64,000 bases of DNA from Lachnospiraceae bacterium. Lineage in GTDB: Bacteria; Bacillota; Clostridia; Lachnospirales; Lachnospiraceae. The translations under genes were made by a program, and so were the position numbers. The first letter of the stretch is position 1. Each line of letters starts with the position of its first letter. Positions 34,696-44,813 of the stretch are shown here, in pieces. Under the pieces are notes generated by a model. It was not told where the DNA came from. It was given only the letters and a program-made list of their open reading frames with translations, and made no database searches. The stretch covers positions 1-64,000 of the forward strand of contig CAJTGB010000009.1 of assembly GCA_910575835.1 (NCBI GenBank), in the 5' to 3' direction.

Positions 34696-36062
34696 CTATC
34701 TTCCATCCTTACATAATCCCTGTGTTCTGCCAGAGGCTTATACGCCGGACGTATGATCTTGTCAACGTTCCGAAGCTCTTCCAGCCTGTGGGCGCTCCAT
34801 CCGACGATACGCGCCGCCGCAAATATCGGAGTATACAGCGCCGGCGGTAGATCGAGCATACTGTACACAAGTCCGCTGTAGAAGTCCACATTCGCATTAA
34901 CTCCCTTGTAGATCTTCCTCTTCTCGGCGATCACCTTCGGCGCCATATGTTCCACCATCTCATAGAGCGCATATTCTTCCTCGCAGCCCTTCTCCTGAGC
35001 AAGCTGCTTAACAAATACCTTGAAGATATCCGCTCTTGGGTCTGACACGGAATAGATCGCATGTCCCATTCCATAGATCAGGCCCTTCCTGTCAAACGCT
35101 CTCTTCTCCAGAAGATCCAGCAGATACCGGCGCACTTCCTCTTCATCCTTCCAGTCCTTCACAGCCTTCTTCATATCGTCGAACATCTGCGTCACCTTAA
35201 CATTGGCTCCGCCGTGCTTCGGCCCCTTAAGCGATGCAAGCGCCGCCGCGATCGTCGAATATGTATCTGTTCCGGAAGACGTCACCACGTGAGTGGTAAA
35301 GGTCGAATTATTACCGCCGCCGTGATCCATATGGAGTACAAGCGCCATATCCAGGATCTTCGCCTCCAGCTCCGTATATTTCCTGTCTTCCCTAAGCATC
35401 ATCAGGATATTCTCCGCCGTGGACAATTCCGGTGACGGCGCATAGATAAACAGATCCTCGCCCATCCGATGACTGTAGGCATGATAACCATACACCATCA
35501 GCATCGGGAATTCACTGATCAGATTCAGACATTGACGCAGCACATTCGGAATAGACGTATCATCCGCCTTCTCATCATAAGAATACAGATTCAGAATCGA
35601 ACGCGACAGAGTGATCATCACATCACGGCTCGGCGCCTTCATGATCACATCCCGCACGAACGTCGGAGGCAGCGTGCGCCGCTCAACCAGCGTATCATGG
35701 AATACCTCCAGTTCCTTCACTGTCGGCAGCTCTCCGAACAGCAAGAGATACGTGATCTCCTCAAACCCAAAATGCTGATCTTCAAGGAATCCTTTAACCA
35801 GATCCTTGATATTATACCCCCGGTAATACAGATTACCTGCACACGGCACCTCTTCTCCGTCTACGATCTTCTTCGCGCATACATCGGAGATATTCGTCAG
35901 CCCCGCAAGTACCCCCTTACCGTTCAGGTCGCGCAGCCCTCTCTTGACCTCGTACTTCGTATACAATTCCTTGTCGATCCCGTTATTCTGCTCACACAGC
36001 CTGGCAAAATGTTCAATCTCCGGGGTAACCTCAAACAGGGAAAAACCACTCTTTTTATCCAT
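34692..36062 (-). CDS. Citrate/2-methylcitrate synthase
   Basis: It condenses acetyl-CoA (or propionyl-CoA) with oxaloacetate. The 456-residue protein has the catalytic His and Asp motifs GPKHGGANVK, GMGHAIYSVSDPRA and DFYSGLVY of type I-like citrate synthases found in Clostridia. The first about 40 residues form an extension. The ATG at 36062 follows AAAGGAG 8 nt upstream; the open frame goes on to 36107 without a site. No aconitase or isocitrate dehydrogenase gene is next to it. It is followed by an overlapping hydrolase gene. Confidence 0.93.
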   Translation of the reverse strand: MDKKSGFSLFEVTPEIEHFARLCEQNNGIDKELYTKYEVKRGLRDLNGKGVLAGLTNISDVCAKKIVDGEEVPCAGNLYYRGYNIKDLVKGFLEDQHFGFEEITYLLLFGELPTVKELEVFHDTLVERRTLPPTFVRDVIMKAPSRDVMITLSRSILNLYSYDEKADDTSIPNVLRQCLNLISEFPMLMVYGYHAYSHRMGEDLFIYAPSPELSTAENILMMLREDRKYTELEAKILDMALVLHMDHGGGNNSTFTTHVVTSSGTDTYSTIAAALASLKGPKHGGANVKVTQMFDDMKKAVKDWKDEEEVRRYLLDLLEKRAFDRKGLIYGMGHAIYSVSDPRADIFKVFVKQLAQEKGCEEEYALYEMVEHMAPKVIAEKRKIYKGVNANVDFYSGLVYSMLDLPPALYTPIFAAARIVGWSAHRLEELRNVDKIIRPAYKPLAEHRDYVRMEDR

Positions 36063-36111
36063 ACTTGTTCTCCTTTCTGCTGCCCACAATCCGTGTACAA
36101 CCAACATACCA

Positions 36112-36990
36112 CTACTTCGAAGACGCTGCTGATAAATAATTGCTCAGCCTTGCGAATTCCTCCAGTGTCAGGGACTCCCCCCTGACGCTGACACCCTTGC
36201 CCAGCGTCTCGATCGCCTCTAAGATTACTTCCTTCGGAAATGTGAGCCTGTCCGAATTCCCCAGCCCGTTGGCCAGCGTCTTCCTGCGCTGGTTAAAGGA
36301 CGCCCGTATGATATCAAACATCAGACGCTCATCCTCCACCGCAACCGGAGGCTGCGCGTGACAGGTCAGACGGATCACTGCCGATCCTACCTTAGGCCTC
36401 GGCATGAAACAGTTAGGCGGTACATTGGCCACAATATACGGACTTGCGTAATACTGCACAGCCAGCGACAATGCACCGTAATCCTTGCTGCCCGGTCCGG
36501 TCTGCATCCGCTGCGCGACTTCCTTCTGCACCATCACCGTGATACTCTCTACCGGCACATGCTCTTCAAATAACCCCATAATGATCGGAGTCGTTATGTA
36601 ATACGGAAGGTTCGCTACGACCTTGACCGGCCTCCCCGCATTCTCCTTAAGCGCAAGCCCGCGAATATCCAGCTTCAGGATATCCTCATTGATAATTCTT
36701 ACATTCTCATATGAACTGAGCGTATCAGAAAGAATAGGAATCAGGTTCTTATCAATCTCCACTGCTACGACCTTCCCCGCCGCTTCAGCCAAATACTGAG
36801 TCATGGTCCCTATACCGGGACCAATCTCCAGCACCATATCTTCCTTATCAATATCCGCCGCCCGGATAATCTTATCTAATACATGGGTATCAATCAGAAA
36901 ATTCTGACCAAACTTCTTCTGAAATGAAAAATCATACTTCTGCAGAATCTCTATAGTGTTCTGCGGAATCCCTAAGACCGGTTTATTCAT
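36112..36990 (-). CDS. rsmA: 16S rRNA dimethyladenosine transferase
   Basis: It dimethylates two adjacent adenosines near the 3' end of 16S rRNA (KsgA). The 292-residue protein has the SAM-binding LEIGPGIGTMTQYL and the catalytic NLPYYITTPI motif, with FGQNFLID at the N terminus. GGGAG precedes the ATG at 36990, and the longer frame to 37056 has no site. It is monocistronic by spacing: 50 bp separate its end from the citrate synthase start. Confidence 0.96.
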   Translation of the reverse strand: MNKPVLGIPQNTIEILQKYDFSFQKKFGQNFLIDTHVLDKIIRAADIDKEDMVLEIGPGIGTMTQYLAEAAGKVVAVEIDKNLIPILSDTLSSYENVRIINEDILKLDIRGLALKENAGRPVKVVANLPYYITTPIIMGLFEEHVPVESITVMVQKEVAQRMQTGPGSKDYGALSLAVQYYASPYIVANVPPNCFMPRPKVGSAVIRLTCHAQPPVAVEDERLMFDIIRASFNQRRKTLANGLGNSDRLTFPKEVILEAIETLGKGVSVRGESLTLEEFARLSNYLSAASSK

Positions 36991-37152
36991 ATATATCTCC
37001 CGAAATATGGTAATAGAGATTATTATACATGATTTTTCATCTGAATGATATAGCAAAAGAATTAAATTATAATTAAGAATCTATGAATTAACAGCCGTCC
37101 AGACAAGCTGTCCTGTTACATGAATGATTCTCTTTCTCACATATAACCGCAG

Positions 37153-39321
37153 CTACCCCGCAGCATCATATAACGTACTGCTGATCGCGCTGAGAAGCTG
37201 CGTGATATCCACCGGCTTCGCCACATGCGCATTCATTCCGCACTCAAACGCTTTTCTCCGATCCTCCTCGAACGCATTTGCCGAGACGGCAATGATCGGA
37301 ATCTTAGCCAATGCAGGATCGTTCAGGCTGCGGATGGCGCGCGATGCACGATATCCGTCCATGACCGGCATCTGGATATCCATCAGGATCACGCCATACT
37401 CTCCGGGCCGGGAATTCTTCACCATCTCCACCGCGATGCTGCCGTCCTCCGCAGTATCCACAACGAATCCCTCGTCCCTCAGCAATTCGACCTCCAGCTC
37501 CATATTGATCTCATTATCCTCAACCAACAGTATCTTATACCCCTGCTGCATATCAAGAGCTTCTCTCTTGTCTGTATCCGGTTGGCTCTTGTTCTCCTGA
37601 CGGATCCTAAAATCAAGCGTCACCGTGAATCTGCTGCCTTCCCCTTCTACACTGTCTACCTCAATACTGCCATTCATCAGATCCACGATCCGCTTCGCGA
37701 TCGTCAGCCCAAGGCCTGTGCCGTGTATACGGCTCATAGTCGTATTCTTCTGCCTTTCAAATGGTTCAAACATGCGCTCCTGGAAGCTCTCGCTCATTCC
37801 GATCCCGTTGTCTTCAACCACAAACTGATAGGATACATAATCATCCCCTGTCTCCTTCAGTTCCCTGACTGACACTTGTATCTTGCCTCCGTCCTCTGTA
37901 TACTGGACGGCATTGCTTCCCAAGCGCCATAGAACCTGATTCAGCTTCTCAGGATCACTGTACACTTCACAGTGCTTCAATCCTGAGAGATCCAGCAAGA
38001 ATGTGATATTCTTCGTATTTGCTTTGGGAAGGATCGCTTCATGCACTTCCTCGACACAGGTAAGGATATTGCATTCTTCCTCCTCAAGATTCACTTCCGT
38101 GGTATCCATCTTGGATATCTCCAACACATCATTGATCAGATTGAGCAGGTGTTCCCCTGATTCCTCGATCTTATTCAGGTATTCCCATACCTTATCCCTG
38201 TCGTCTATATACCGTTTGGCAAGACTGGTAAATCCCACGATCGCATTCATCGGAGTCCGCATATCGTGAGACATATTAGCAAGGAACGCATCCTTCGCGG
38301 CATTCGCCTCCTCGGCCTGCCCAAGCGCATCTTCCACCAGGTTCTTCTGCTTCATCTCTCGCATGATCTCGTCATCAACGCTCCGATAGCCTATAACGAT
38401 CTCTGATACCTGCTCCTCAGGCCCTACATTGACAACGCGAAGCTGCAGGTACTCCACCTTACCGTCCTTAATGATCCGGTAATTAATATAGAACATCCGG
38501 CTCTCAGCCAACCGGCTTCGGATATAATACGGATTCGTTGCCTCTTCCACTATCCAACGATCCTCAGGATGCACCCAGGTCTGGATATACTCTGCGTCAA
38601 AGCCTTCGAATTCACACAGCCACCGCCCGCCGCCGAACTGATACTCCGGCCGGTCGCTGTGGCGATATGTCTGGATACTGTTTTCATCCAGATTGGCGTA
38701 GAAAATAGACTCATAATCCATACTGAGTCCTTCGATCACATTCATATGGCGAAGCTGCTCCTGATTGACAACCTCTAATTCCTTGTCATATTCTTCTATA
38801 CGCTGCTGCAAAATCTGTTCCTTCTCACGCTGCTCCGACAGCAGTTCCTTCTTCTCCTCTTCCTGCTGCTGCAATCTGTCCGTCGCATCCGACATAAACA
38901 CGTAGAAAACATCTCCGACGATCCCGCTGTGGATAAAATGCCCGTAATCCTCCACCCAGCGAACATTCCCGTTCTTCGTGACGATCCGGTATTCCACATA
39001 GTCCAGATCATAATGGCTGTTGTTGATCTGGTGCCAGATACTTTGCTCCACTTCTTCCAGATCATCCGGGTGCACGATCCCTTGGAATGAATTCCCGGTC
39101 AGTTCTGTGAATTCATCCATAGTATCGCACTCAAATATCCGAAGCATCGCCATATTGGCATAGATGATCTCTTCAGCTCCGCCCGCACGGTACACAAAAA
39201 AACCGCCCGGCATCTCATCTGTTATCTTCTTCAGCATATCTTCTGCATTCATATTATATACCTTCAGCAATGAATAAACGCCGTTTAAATCACCTTCCTT
39301 AACCTTCTCCCGATTATCCAA
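37153..39321 (-). CDS. Hybrid sensor histidine kinase with PAS domains and receiver
   Basis: Two PAS/PAC-like domains (about residues 45-160 and 200-330 of the longest frame) are followed by a coiled linker and a HisKA phosphoacceptor helix with His364 (ANMSHDMRTPMN). A HATPase domain (EDNGIGMS, GTGLGLTI) and a C-terminal receiver with the phosphoacceptor Asp in LMDIQMPVMDG complete it. No membrane segment is present, so it is a soluble hybrid kinase. GGGAGG lies 7 nt before a TTG at 39321; the frame is open to an ATG at 39357, so the start is uncertain. No partner regulator is adjacent. Confidence 0.9.
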   Translation of the reverse strand: MDNREKVKEGDLNGVYSLLKVYNMNAEDMLKKITDEMPGGFFVYRAGGAEEIIYANMAMLRIFECDTMDEFTELTGNSFQGIVHPDDLEEVEQSIWHQINNSHYDLDYVEYRIVTKNGNVRWVEDYGHFIHSGIVGDVFYVFMSDATDRLQQQEEEKKELLSEQREKEQILQQRIEEYDKELEVVNQEQLRHMNVIEGLSMDYESIFYANLDENSIQTYRHSDRPEYQFGGGRWLCEFEGFDAEYIQTWVHPEDRWIVEEATNPYYIRSRLAESRMFYINYRIIKDGKVEYLQLRVVNVGPEEQVSEIVIGYRSVDDEIMREMKQKNLVEDALGQAEEANAAKDAFLANMSHDMRTPMNAIVGFTSLAKRYIDDRDKVWEYLNKIEESGEHLLNLINDVLEISKMDTTEVNLEEEECNILTCVEEVHEAILPKANTKNITFLLDLSGLKHCEVYSDPEKLNQVLWRLGSNAVQYTEDGGKIQVSVRELKETGDDYVSYQFVVEDNGIGMSESFQERMFEPFERQKNTTMSRIHGTGLGLTIAKRIVDLMNGSIEVDSVEGEGSRFTVTLDFRIRQENKSQPDTDKREALDMQQGYKILLVEDNEINMELEVELLRDEGFVVDTAEDGSIAVEMVKNSRPGEYGVILMDIQMPVMDGYRASRAIRSLNDPALAKIPIIAVSANAFEEDRRKAFECGMNAHVAKPVDITQLLSAISSTLYDAAG

Positions 39322-39438
39322 TGCCTCCCCTCCCTTCATCCTACGGCACTCCTGCAATCATTATACTCTTATTCCCGGCTTTTGTTCTCTTTCCTTCATC
39401 ATACTGTTAAGCCGCCGATCTGTCAATCACTTCATCCG

Positions 39439-39783
39439 TCAATCGGCCATCCGGCCATCTATAATAATCTCCATCTTCATACCGTCCAGACCCTCCGCGC
39501 CGGTAAGAAAGAGATAGCGCACTCCCTCTTTCGTCTCCTCACTGGTATACACATTATAATAACTGTGCCTCATGAACTCCGAAAGCCTGAGAAATATATC
39601 CTTAGCAGTCAGAAATGAGAACTTCTTCAGCGTTACACCGATCCGAATCCCGTCTGTCTCACTCGCTTCCGTCCGGTAACTCTCTACCGCGTCTTCTGCT
39701 CCAAGAAACTCTCCTATATCATCAAGAGTCCTCTCCCCAATCTTAGAGTGAAACTCCTCAAAAATGCGTAACCTGTCTGTCAT
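39439..39783 (-). CDS. Small protein of unknown function
   Basis: A 114-residue mainly hydrophilic protein, with no family recognised and no membrane segment. It mixes an acidic N-terminal helix (TLDDIGEFLGAEDAVES) with a beta-like C-terminal half (VRYLFLTGAEGLDGMKMEII). The ATG at 39783 is preferred because GGAGG lies 5 nt upstream. It is isolated between the hybrid kinase and the chemoreceptor terminator. Confidence 0.6.
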   Translation of the reverse strand: MTDRLRIFEEFHSKIGERTLDDIGEFLGAEDAVESYRTEASETDGIRIGVTLKKFSFLTAKDIFLRLSEFMRHSYYNVYTSEETKEGVRYLFLTGAEGLDGMKMEIIIDGRMAD

Positions 39784-39867
39784 ACCTTCCTCCATCCCAT
39801 AACACTTCCCATATTAACATACTTATTTATTATAACACATTTCACAGAATAAAAGGGAAAAAAAACA

Positions 39868-39902
39868 GAAAAAAAGGTGTTCCTACCATCAGGAACACCT
39901 CT
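39868..39902 (-). terminator. Terminator of the chemoreceptor gene
   Basis: GAGGTGTTCC and GGAACACCTT form the stem on the minus strand with an 8-nt loop, followed by a T-tract. Confidence 0.88.
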
Positions 39903-39924
39903 TGATCATATCTCTTATAACGTA

Positions 39925-41607
39925 TTACTCACCCGGTCTTGCGCTTCTGAGCTTGAACCGTGAAATTAATGATTTCAATAACTGAGACTGACTGGATAAC
40001 TCTTCGCTGGCTGCCGCGCTCTCTTCCGCCGTAGCAGAGTTCGTCTGAACCACGCTGGAGATCTGATCCATACCCATCGTTACCTGTGAGATCGCTTCTG
40101 CCTGACTTACTGCCGCTGTAGAAATCTTATCCACATATGTAACAGCGCTCTTCGTGCTCTCTACCGTCTCGGAAATCGCTTCCGCAGTACGGTCTACGAT
40201 ATTCGTACCGTTCTCTACTGCCAGGATCGTTCCCTCGATCAGCACAGTCGTATTGCTTGCCGCTTCCGCACTCTTGGACGCAAGATTACGAACCTCATCG
40301 GCTACTACCGCGAATCCCTTGCCGGCCTCGCCCGCACGGGCTGCCTCTACTGCCGCATTCAGCGCAAGGATATTAGTCTGGAATGCAATATCCTCGATCG
40401 TCTTAATAATCTTGCCGATATCGCCGGACTTTTGGCTGATCTCACCCATAGCAGAGATCATATCCTGCATCTGCTCATTAGATACAGACAGCTTGCTCTG
40501 TGCTTCCATAACCTTCTGGCTTGCTTCTCTTGCATTCTCTGCAGTGTTGCTGACTTCTCTGGAAATATCGTTGATCGTTGCCGCCAATTCCTGTACGGAG
40601 CTTGCCTGCTCGGTTGCGCCCTGTGACAACGCCTGCGCGCCGGAAGACACCTGGTCGGCGCCGCTTGCTACCTGGTCGGACGCATCATTGATCTGTCTCA
40701 TCGTATCGCTCAGGCTGCGGTTCATCTTACGGATACATGCTAACAGCGGCTCAAAGTCTCCCTTGTAAATACTGTCCTCAGCATAGAGGTCGAAATTCCC
40801 GCCTGACATCTGATCCAGCAGACGTGTCAGATCCCCTACTACAGCCTCCAGGCCTTCACAGGTAACCTTCACGCTGTTAACCAGCATACCGAACTCATCC
40901 GCGGAATCATACTCCAATGACTGCGACATATCTCCTCTGGAAAGCCCTTCCATCGCTTCTTCCACCTGATGAACCGGATTTACGATCATTCTCGTCACCC
41001 TTGCACAGATAATCATCGCAAGCGCGATCGCAACTACGGTAATGGCCAGGAGGATGATCATGCTCATGTTCGTCTCCCTCACGCTCTCATCCATAGTCTC
41101 TGCACGAATAGCCGCCGTATTCTCAATTAACTGATTAATATTAGATATCACTTCTTCAAGCGCCGGTGTACACTGTGTCCGCACCAACTCCGCCGCGCGC
41201 ATCGCGTCTCCCGACTTTAACTTATCCAGGATATCATCCGCAATACCAAGCCATTTGTTCAAAGAATTCTCAAATTCAGCCACTTCATCCTTATTCAGGA
41301 TATCCAGGCTATGCAGCTTCTCCAGATTAGACTCAATACTTGCCTTGCTCTCGTCGATCGCCTGCAGGTTCGCCGCGTCTGTCTGCCCTGCTATGATCAT
41401 ATTACGCACATCCGTCGCCGCCATAAATGTTGCAATACGGCATGCCTTGACCGCATCATCTGCCGCAACTGAGCCTTCCATAAATTCATTCAGATTATTG
41501 CTTGCCTTTCTTAGCTGCAAAATGGAATACAAGGATACTAAAATAGTCAGTACGAGCACTACTCCAAATGACACTAACAATTTAGCCCTGATTTTTAAGT
41601 TCTTCAT
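39925..41607 (-). CDS. Methyl-accepting chemotaxis protein (4HB sensor, HAMP)
   Basis: A 560-residue membrane chemoreceptor. Membrane segments are about residues 10-32 and 185-207, enclosing a four-helix-bundle extracytoplasmic sensor of about 150 residues. A HAMP domain (about 208-260) and a long signalling domain follow, with the conserved hairpin tip [30 protein letters not shown] precedes the start. The first 26 bp overlap the end of the nucleotidyltransferase-like gene, so the two form one unit. Ligand unknown. Confidence 0.93.
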   Translation of the reverse strand: MKNLKIRAKLLVSFGVVLVLTILVSLYSILQLRKASNNLNEFMEGSVAADDAVKACRIATFMAATDVRNMIIAGQTDAANLQAIDESKASIESNLEKLHSLDILNKDEVAEFENSLNKWLGIADDILDKLKSGDAMRAAELVRTQCTPALEEVISNINQLIENTAAIRAETMDESVRETNMSMIILLAITVVAIALAMIICARVTRMIVNPVHQVEEAMEGLSRGDMSQSLEYDSADEFGMLVNSVKVTCEGLEAVVGDLTRLLDQMSGGNFDLYAEDSIYKGDFEPLLACIRKMNRSLSDTMRQINDASDQVASGADQVSSGAQALSQGATEQASSVQELAATINDISREVSNTAENAREASQKVMEAQSKLSVSNEQMQDMISAMGEISQKSGDIGKIIKTIEDIAFQTNILALNAAVEAARAGEAGKGFAVVADEVRNLASKSAEAASNTTVLIEGTILAVENGTNIVDRTAEAISETVESTKSAVTYVDKISTAAVSQAEAISQVTMGMDQISSVVQTNSATAEESAAASEELSSQSQLLKSLISRFKLRSARPGE

Positions 41608-42988
41608 AGTTCTCTCCTTCTGTTTCTTCTAATCTAGCGGTCTCATCCGCCGTCTCTCTGTTCGGGGAATCCCCCTCTTCTTCTGCCTGCACCGCCGTTC
41701 CTTCGGCCGCGCCTGCGCTGCTCTCATCGGGTCTTGCTTCCTCAGCCGCATCTTCCCCGCTTCTATCCGGATCCGCCCCGCTGCCATTGTCTCCTTCGGC
41801 TGCCTCAGGCATCTCCTCTTCTCCATCCTTCTTCCTGCCTATCATTCCTTTCAATTTTTCTTTTATATCCAACAATCTGACTCTAAGCCGAAATCCTGCT
41901 TTCTTACACTTATTTGTACAGATTCGTCTGATAAAACGCCAATTGCGGACAATCCAACAAAATACCAATAAAAACGGATACTTCTCAAGCGCCGGGAAAA
42001 ACTGCATCATATACTCTCTTGAAGGAAACCACCATGCCTGCTGCTTAAGAGCCCATTCCTTATCCCTGTCACGCCAGTAGAAATCCAACCTCACCTTCTC
42101 ACACGGCAGAAGCTCCTCGTCCAGATGCTCATTCTCACGTCCGCGTGATAAGATATATTCTTCCAGTTCTATTGCCACCCCATACTGCTGCTCGGCTCCT
42201 TCACCAAACCAGAGTTCCGCAAGCAGCTCCGCCTGCCGGATAAATTCCTGCCACTTTGCTTTCTCCAGAAATTCCCTCACTGCCTTCCAGCGGAACTTCT
42301 CACCCAGAACCTTCTTAAACTGCCACAGATCCATAATATCCCGAATCTTCAGCTTACCCGTAATGTACAGCTCGACCATCCGCGCCGCACGATACAGGTA
42401 GACCTCCTCATTCGTCAGCATATGTATGAACCTGTAAGACTCTATGCGCCGATAACTCTTAATAGAACCGGAAAAGTAATGCCTGATCACCTTATTCTCG
42501 ATCGGCATTCCGTCATAGAATACAATACGGACACCAGGTACTCTCACATAGACCACTCCGCTGCCCATCGCTTCTTCCCGCTGCTCATAATCCATATCCA
42601 ACATAATTCTATGGATCCTGGGCATCTCCTTCTTGTCCGCAAGAATCTCTATCTGTCTGATATGAGCCATCTCCGGCTTAGGGTACATCTCAGTTACTTC
42701 TGAATCTAACAGAAACAGAGCGTCTATCTTATGCCTCTCCAACTGCCACTTGATGACCTCATCTACCTTCTTGTAGGATTCATAAAGAAGAAGCTGCTTC
42801 CTGTAATTCTGATAAAACTCTGCTTCACATTCTTCTGAGATCTCTTTTTCTATTCCTAAAAGTCCTATATAGACAATACTGACTACGTCCTGATAATCGG
42901 AAACGTCTAAAAGTGTCTCCCATCTCATTCGCTTTCTCAATGTCTGGATCGGTTTCTGGTTAATGATAGCTGCCAGCAATATTAGCAT
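41582..42988 (-). CDS. Nucleotidyltransferase-family (NTP_transf_5-like) protein with acidic tail
   Basis: A 468-residue protein resembling the uncharacterised nucleotidyltransferase family PF14907 (residues about 80-260: [38 protein letters not shown]). Typical transferase Asp pairs are altered, so activity is doubtful. The last 75 residues are an acidic low-complexity tail. The ATG at 42988 has no good site; GGAGG at 43019-43023 lies 9 nt before an in-frame ATT at 43009, giving seven extra residues. It overlaps the chemoreceptor gene by 26 bp. Confidence 0.75.
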   Translation of the reverse strand: MLILLAAIINQKPIQTLRKRMRWETLLDVSDYQDVVSIVYIGLLGIEKEISEECEAEFYQNYRKQLLLYESYKKVDEVIKWQLERHKIDALFLLDSEVTEMYPKPEMAHIRQIEILADKKEMPRIHRIMLDMDYEQREEAMGSGVVYVRVPGVRIVFYDGMPIENKVIRHYFSGSIKSYRRIESYRFIHMLTNEEVYLYRAARMVELYITGKLKIRDIMDLWQFKKVLGEKFRWKAVREFLEKAKWQEFIRQAELLAELWFGEGAEQQYGVAIELEEYILSRGRENEHLDEELLPCEKVRLDFYWRDRDKEWALKQQAWWFPSREYMMQFFPALEKYPFLLVFCWIVRNWRFIRRICTNKCKKAGFRLRVRLLDIKEKLKGMIGRKKDGEEEMPEAAEGDNGSGADPDRSGEDAAEEARPDESSAGAAEGTAVQAEEEGDSPNRETADETARLEETEGENYEELKNQG

Positions 42989-43112
42989 GTATCTGATCTC
43001 GTAGCTAATAGCTCATTGCCTCCTTTCCAAACCGTCTGCAAATTAGACTGCCGGCTTTCATCCCCTTCTTTTAATCTATCGGACATTTTTAGGCAAATAT
43101 AACATTTTTTCG

Positions 43113-43838
43113 CTAATTTTTTAGAATTCTTCTCTCCGCAAAGATATCCATTGATTTCTGGTTATAGATCGAACGCTTCTCATCCGCCGCCATCCTTCCT
43201 GCGATCAGCGTGATACAGCGCCTCTTCATGATCGTAACCAGTCCCCGGGCGTGACTTGCTACCAGGATCGTCATCCCTCTGTAGTTCAATTCCTCCAATA
43301 GCTGCATCAGGTCCCACGCGGAATCCGGATCAAGATTCGCCGTCGGCTCATCTGCGATCAGAATCTCCGGCTGAACCGAAAGCGCCCTCGCCAAAAGTAT
43401 CCTTGCCTGTTCACCCCCTGATAACTCGTCCGGGTATGACTTGTACTTCTTCGCAAGACCTACCAGTCCCAGTACCTTGATGATCTTCTCTCGCATACGG
43501 TCATCTGCATTCTCTGTTGCAAGCAAAGCTAACTTAATATTATCATATACCGAACGATCTTTCAATAGTCCAACTTCTGGAGACATAATACCCAGCCTGC
43601 GCCGGTGTTCAGGGACCTTATCCCTCCTCATGGTATCCACCCTGCGGCCTTCCACTGTGATCTTCCCGGAAGTCACCTCCTCCTGCTTCATAATCAGGTT
43701 CAAAAGAGTGCTCTTCCCCGCTCCGCTCTTCCCGATGAAGAATACGAACTCCCCTTTATCTATTTCAAAAGAAATATCGTGTAATGCAGTTTCGTTTTTA
43801 AATTTTTTCGTCACATGGTCAAAAATAATCTGCGCCAT
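43113..43838 (-). CDS. FtsE-like ABC ATPase, orphan
   Basis: A 241-residue ABC ATPase closest in pattern to FtsE, the cytoplasmic half of the cell-division FtsEX complex. Walker A (GKSGAGKST), signature (LSGGEQARI), Walker B (EILIADEPT), D-loop and switch His (VASHARG) are intact. At the Q-loop, FtsE proteins usually have VFQD, but here the aligned residues are IMSPE, so the Gln is missing. No ftsX or other permease gene is adjacent. AAGGTGGG precedes the start. It could still pair with an FtsX elsewhere or act as a regulator. Confidence 0.8.
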   Translation of the reverse strand: MAQIIFDHVTKKFKNETALHDISFEIDKGEFVFFIGKSGAGKSTLLNLIMKQEEVTSGKITVEGRRVDTMRRDKVPEHRRRLGIMSPEVGLLKDRSVYDNIKLALLATENADDRMREKIIKVLGLVGLAKKYKSYPDELSGGEQARILLARALSVQPEILIADEPTANLDPDSAWDLMQLLEELNYRGMTILVASHARGLVTIMKRRCITLIAGRMAADEKRSIYNQKSMDIFAERRILKN

Positions 43839-43912
43839 ATATTCCCACCTTATTTTTCTTGCACATTTACCGATATATTTCTATTACGATCAATAATAGT
43901 TATTGTGTATAT

Positions 43913-43941
43913 TTGTCATATATACTATACTGATTTAAAAT
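43913..43941 (+). promoter_or_regulatory. Promoter candidate for the C39-type peptidase gene
   Basis: TTGTCA (43913-43918) and TAAAAT (43936-43941) are 17 bp apart. The -10 lies within the first copy of the local direct repeat. The start would leave a leader of about 107 nt. Confidence 0.4.
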
Positions 43942-44020
43942 GAATCAGATTATTCTATATATAATATACTGATTAAATGAAATAGATTTCCTATATATAC
44001 TATACTGGTTTAAAATGAAA
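43919..44020. repeat. Three imperfect direct repeats between divergent genes
   Basis: TATATACTATACTGATTTAA-type units, each ending AAATGAA, recur with their ACTGATT/ACTGGTT cores at 43929, 43968 and 44004, a spacing of 39 and 36 bp. They occupy the divergent control region of the FtsE-like and peptidase genes and are candidate operators or stacked promoters. Confidence 0.7.
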
Positions 44021-44054
44021 CCGTCAACAACGATTATTTAGACACGGTGAAAAT

Positions 44055-44798
44055 ATGAGAAAGAAATTATTATGCGGTGTATTCATTACCGCATTACTGT
44101 TATGCCTGTACTTTGTTCGGACCGACCGCGCGTCGGGCACTGATCCGGCGGCCGCTGACGGCCAGGCAGATAATACTGAACAGGGGCCCCCGCCGCCGCG
44201 CGTGCTCCCCGACGCTGCCCCTGATCCAGCGGAAGCCCCGGCATTCATAGACGGTCAATATACCCTGTCTATGAGCAGCAGTATCGGCACCCTTACCTAC
44301 TATAATCAATCCGACATCCGCTGGGCTAACTTCCTGTACGGAGGACGCGATCCGCTCCATTCATACGGCTGCGGGCCGACCGCTCTGGCCATGGTCGTGA
44401 CAAGCTTTACCGAGCATACGCTCTCGCCTTCCGATATGGCGGCCTGGGCTGCCGACCACAATTACTGGTCCGCCGGCCACGGGACGAAGCACAGCTTCAT
44501 CATAGAAGGCGCAGCCGCGTTCGGCCTGAAGGCCGCTCCTTTCCAGAACTTCACAGAGGAAGGCGTGCTCTCTGAACTGCGTAACGGGCATATCCTGATC
44601 GCGCTGATGGGTTCCGGGCACTTTACATCTAACGGGCACTTCATCGTCATTGCCGACGACTGGTCCGGCAACCAGGTCCGTATCGCTGATCCCGCAAGCC
44701 TGGAGAATACACAGATCCCCTGGGACATCTCGGTGATCTTAAGCGAACTGAACGCCGCCGCCAATTCCGGCGGGCCGGTGTGGAGTATCTCTCCTTGA
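44055..44798 (+). CDS. Exported C39-type cysteine peptidase
   Basis: A 247-residue protein with an N-terminal signal or anchor (residues 4-20 hydrophobic after RKK), a Pro/Ala-rich linker and a Peptidase_C39_2 domain from about residue 80. The papain-like triad is visible: Cys106 (YGCGPTALAM), His195 (NGHFIVIAD) and Asp212 (IADPAS). Unlike bacteriocin-exporter C39 domains it is not fused to an ABC transporter, so it acts outside the membrane on an unknown peptide or cell-wall target. GGTGAAA is a weak ribosome site. GC-rich codon use around residues 28-60 stands out locally. Confidence 0.85.
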   Translation: MRKKLLCGVFITALLLCLYFVRTDRASGTDPAAADGQADNTEQGPPPPRVLPDAAPDPAEAPAFIDGQYTLSMSSSIGTLTYYNQSDIRWANFLYGGRDPLHSYGCGPTALAMVVTSFTEHTLSPSDMAAWAADHNYWSAGHGTKHSFIIEGAAAFGLKAAPFQNFTEEGVLSELRNGHILIALMGSGHFTSNGHFIVIADDWSGNQVRIADPASLENTQIPWDISVILSELNAAANSGGPVWSISP

Positions 44799-44813
44799 TG
44801 TGATTATATTGTA

